Source: Streptomyces sp. Edi2 (GTDB lineage Bacteria > Actinomycetota > Actinomycetes > Streptomycetales > Streptomycetaceae). From it: a stretch of 64,000 bases of DNA. Under the pieces are notes generated by a model that saw only the letters and a program-made list of their open reading frames with translations, did no database searches and was not told the origin of the DNA. Shown here in pieces: positions 63,082-64,000 of this stretch (position 1 is its first letter; the number at the start of each line of letters is the position of its first letter). The translations under genes and the position numbers were made by a program. The stretch spans positions 6,721,501-6,785,500 of the forward strand of contig NZ_JBEJGX010000003.1 in the NCBI RefSeq assembly GCF_040253635.1. Direction: 5' to 3'.

Positions 63082-64000
63082 TTACCTTCGCGGGCTCGGC
63101 TCCGAAGGTGTTGCCGGACTAGCCCGGGCGACATCTGTGGGGGGCGCGTGGTGGGTGGGCAGGGGACCGTCCCCTGGAACGTCGCATTTCTCAGCGGCGG
63201 TGGCGCCGGGAACGGCAGCGAGCTGTTGCCGCAAGACTCCGTGGCCTGGCGTGAGGAGATCCCGCAGAGCGGTGAGGTGCAGGGCCTCCTGTCGGACGAT
63301 GGCTCCGTTGGTGAGCAGGTGGGTTGTGCGGGGGCCGAGCGGGGTGGTCAGCCAGGAACAGACGCTGCGGGCGGCTTCGGCGCTCACCGCGGCGGCCTTT
63401 CTGTGCGTGCGGTTGAGGAGTGCGGCGTAGAGGCCGCCTGCGGGTGTGAGCGGCGGAAGGCCGGCCGAGACGGATCGTTGGCTCGCGAGGGCGACACAGT
63501 GGAGACCGTCGAAGTCGAGGTCCCCGTAGTAGAGGATTTCGGTGAGCCGGTGGCCGGTTTCTGCGAGGCGCTCGGGGAGAGTGCTGATGCTGGCGGCGAT
63601 GCGGTCGCCGTCGCCGAAAGCGATCCAGCCGACTTCGTCGCGGTGGGGCCACTGCCGCAGGATGCGGCGGAGGTTGTCGAAGGCGGCCGTGTTCTCGACG
63701 ATGAGTAGCCAGGGCGCTGGCCCGAGTTCGATGACGTTCAGGGGCTCGGGGGTGAGGTAGGCACGCAGGTGGTCTCTGACGCTCAGGAGCCCTTCGAGTA
63801 CCCACTTCGAGTCGTGAATGCCGTCGAGGTACTTCTCGTCGCCGAAGAGCTGACAGGCGCGGTCGCGCAGCGGTACGGGTTCGCTGGTTGCTCCGCCGGC
63901 TAGGAGGAAGTCGTTGAGGGCGGTGAAGAGGCCGTGGTCGTGCTGGCTGAGTCGGCGTCCGTCGAGGAAGGACAATTCGGCGGCCCAGGAGCGGGCCGCT
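63082..64000 (-). CDS. JetD-like (DUF2220, Wadjet nuclease subunit) protein, partial
   Basis: The frame is open to the right edge, so the N-terminus is missing; at least 306 residues are present. The toprim-like core VIELGPAPWLLIVENTAAFD, GWIAFGDGDRIAASI and EILYYGDLDFDGLHCVALAS fits DUF2220/JetD, the topoisomerase VI A-like subunit that cuts plasmid DNA in Wadjet. The C-terminal 40 residues are a low-complexity tail. JetD is usually the last gene of a jetABCD operon; on this strand jetABC would lie to the right, outside the window. A TTG at 63975 is not a convincing start. Confidence 0.78.
   Translation of the reverse strand, partial: AARSWAAELSFLDGRRLSQHDHGLFTALNDFLLAGGATSEPVPLRDRACQLFGDEKYLDGIHDSKWVLEGLLSVRDHLRAYLTPEPLNVIELGPAPWLLIVENTAAFDNLRRILRQWPHRDEVGWIAFGDGDRIAASISTLPERLAETGHRLTEILYYGDLDFDGLHCVALASQRSVSAGLPPLTPAGGLYAALLNRTHRKAAAVSAEAARSVCSWLTTPLGPRTTHLLTNGAIVRQEALHLTALRDLLTPGHGVLRQQLAAVPGATAAEKCDVPGDGPLPTHHAPPTDVARASPATPSEPSPRR

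Larger units (their letters stand above)
33900..64000. mobile_element. Genomic island with defence genes, right end outside the window
   Basis: The island begins where the chromosomal recQ gene is cut (33,899) and continues past the right edge. Support includes a large serine recombinase, IS5-type transposase remnants, direct repeats, duplicated RecQ modules, a visible rise in A/T-ending codons compared with the left half, and dense gene families known from anti-phage loci. The right boundary and the missing half of recQ copy A should lie to the right. Confidence 0.75.

Overview
The window is high-GC actinobacterial chromosome, almost certainly Streptomyces. GTG starts are common, third codon positions are strongly GC, and the left half follows the conserved order miaA - dapF - rshA - M1 peptidase - hflX - siderophore genes - dinG - lexA - nrdR - nrdJ - rnhB. 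From memory this matches the SCO579x-SCO581x block of S. coelicolor; the comparison was not run here.

Layout. Bases 1-9,950 hold core housekeeping genes (tRNA modification, diaminopimelate, (p)ppGpp, M1 peptidase, ribosome-associated GTPase). A secreted serine protease gene lies at 10.0-11.2 kb. A four-gene NRPS-independent siderophore operon fills 11.5-17.6 kb. A DNA repair and nucleotide block (DinG-like helicase, LexA, NrdR, class II ribonucleotide reductase) fills 17.6-24.7 kb, with a near-consensus LexA operator and two NrdR boxes 31 bp apart in the lexA/nrdR intergenic region. Then come small core genes (TerD-like, DUF4937-like, TetR, histidine phosphatase, ADP-ribosylglycohydrolase, RNase HII and two unknowns) up to 31.9 kb.

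The core ends abruptly at about 33,899, inside a chromosomal RecQ-family helicase gene (minus strand). This gene keeps its C-terminal two thirds but has lost the Walker A half. From there to the right edge the DNA is an accessory island with lower apparent GC, packed with defence-type genes: two near-identical full-length RecQ helicases with a C-terminal phosphoribosyltransferase-like domain; convergent putative nuclease genes; a large serine recombinase; an HsdS-like protein with a HEPN-like RNxxxH motif; an endonuclease VII-like HNH protein; a two-gene membrane protein / TPR-PIN pair; an AbiJ-NTD-like/DUF559-like fusion; a helicase-methylase-ATPase operon (SNF2-DUF3883, DUF1156, DUF499; Hma-like); an ATPase/HNH pair (Septu-like); and the end of a JetD-like (Wadjet) gene running off the right edge.

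The most striking structure is a repeated cassette. A 76-bp repeat is followed, exactly 130 bp after its end, by a 719-residue RecQ-PRTase helicase, then a convergent nuclease-like gene, then the start of a serine recombinase gene. It occurs at 33.9-39.9 kb (intact recombinase) and again at 47.0-50.9 kb (recombinase reduced to a remnant). The helicase is nearly constant while the convergent partner differs completely. This suggests a mobile defence cassette with a swappable effector that integrates at recQ. The second strong candidate for an undescribed system is the translationally coupled pair at 42.85-46.67 kb: a two-TM protein and a TPR-PIN protein that share an unusual VVAGG(S/A)ITGSAIG motif.
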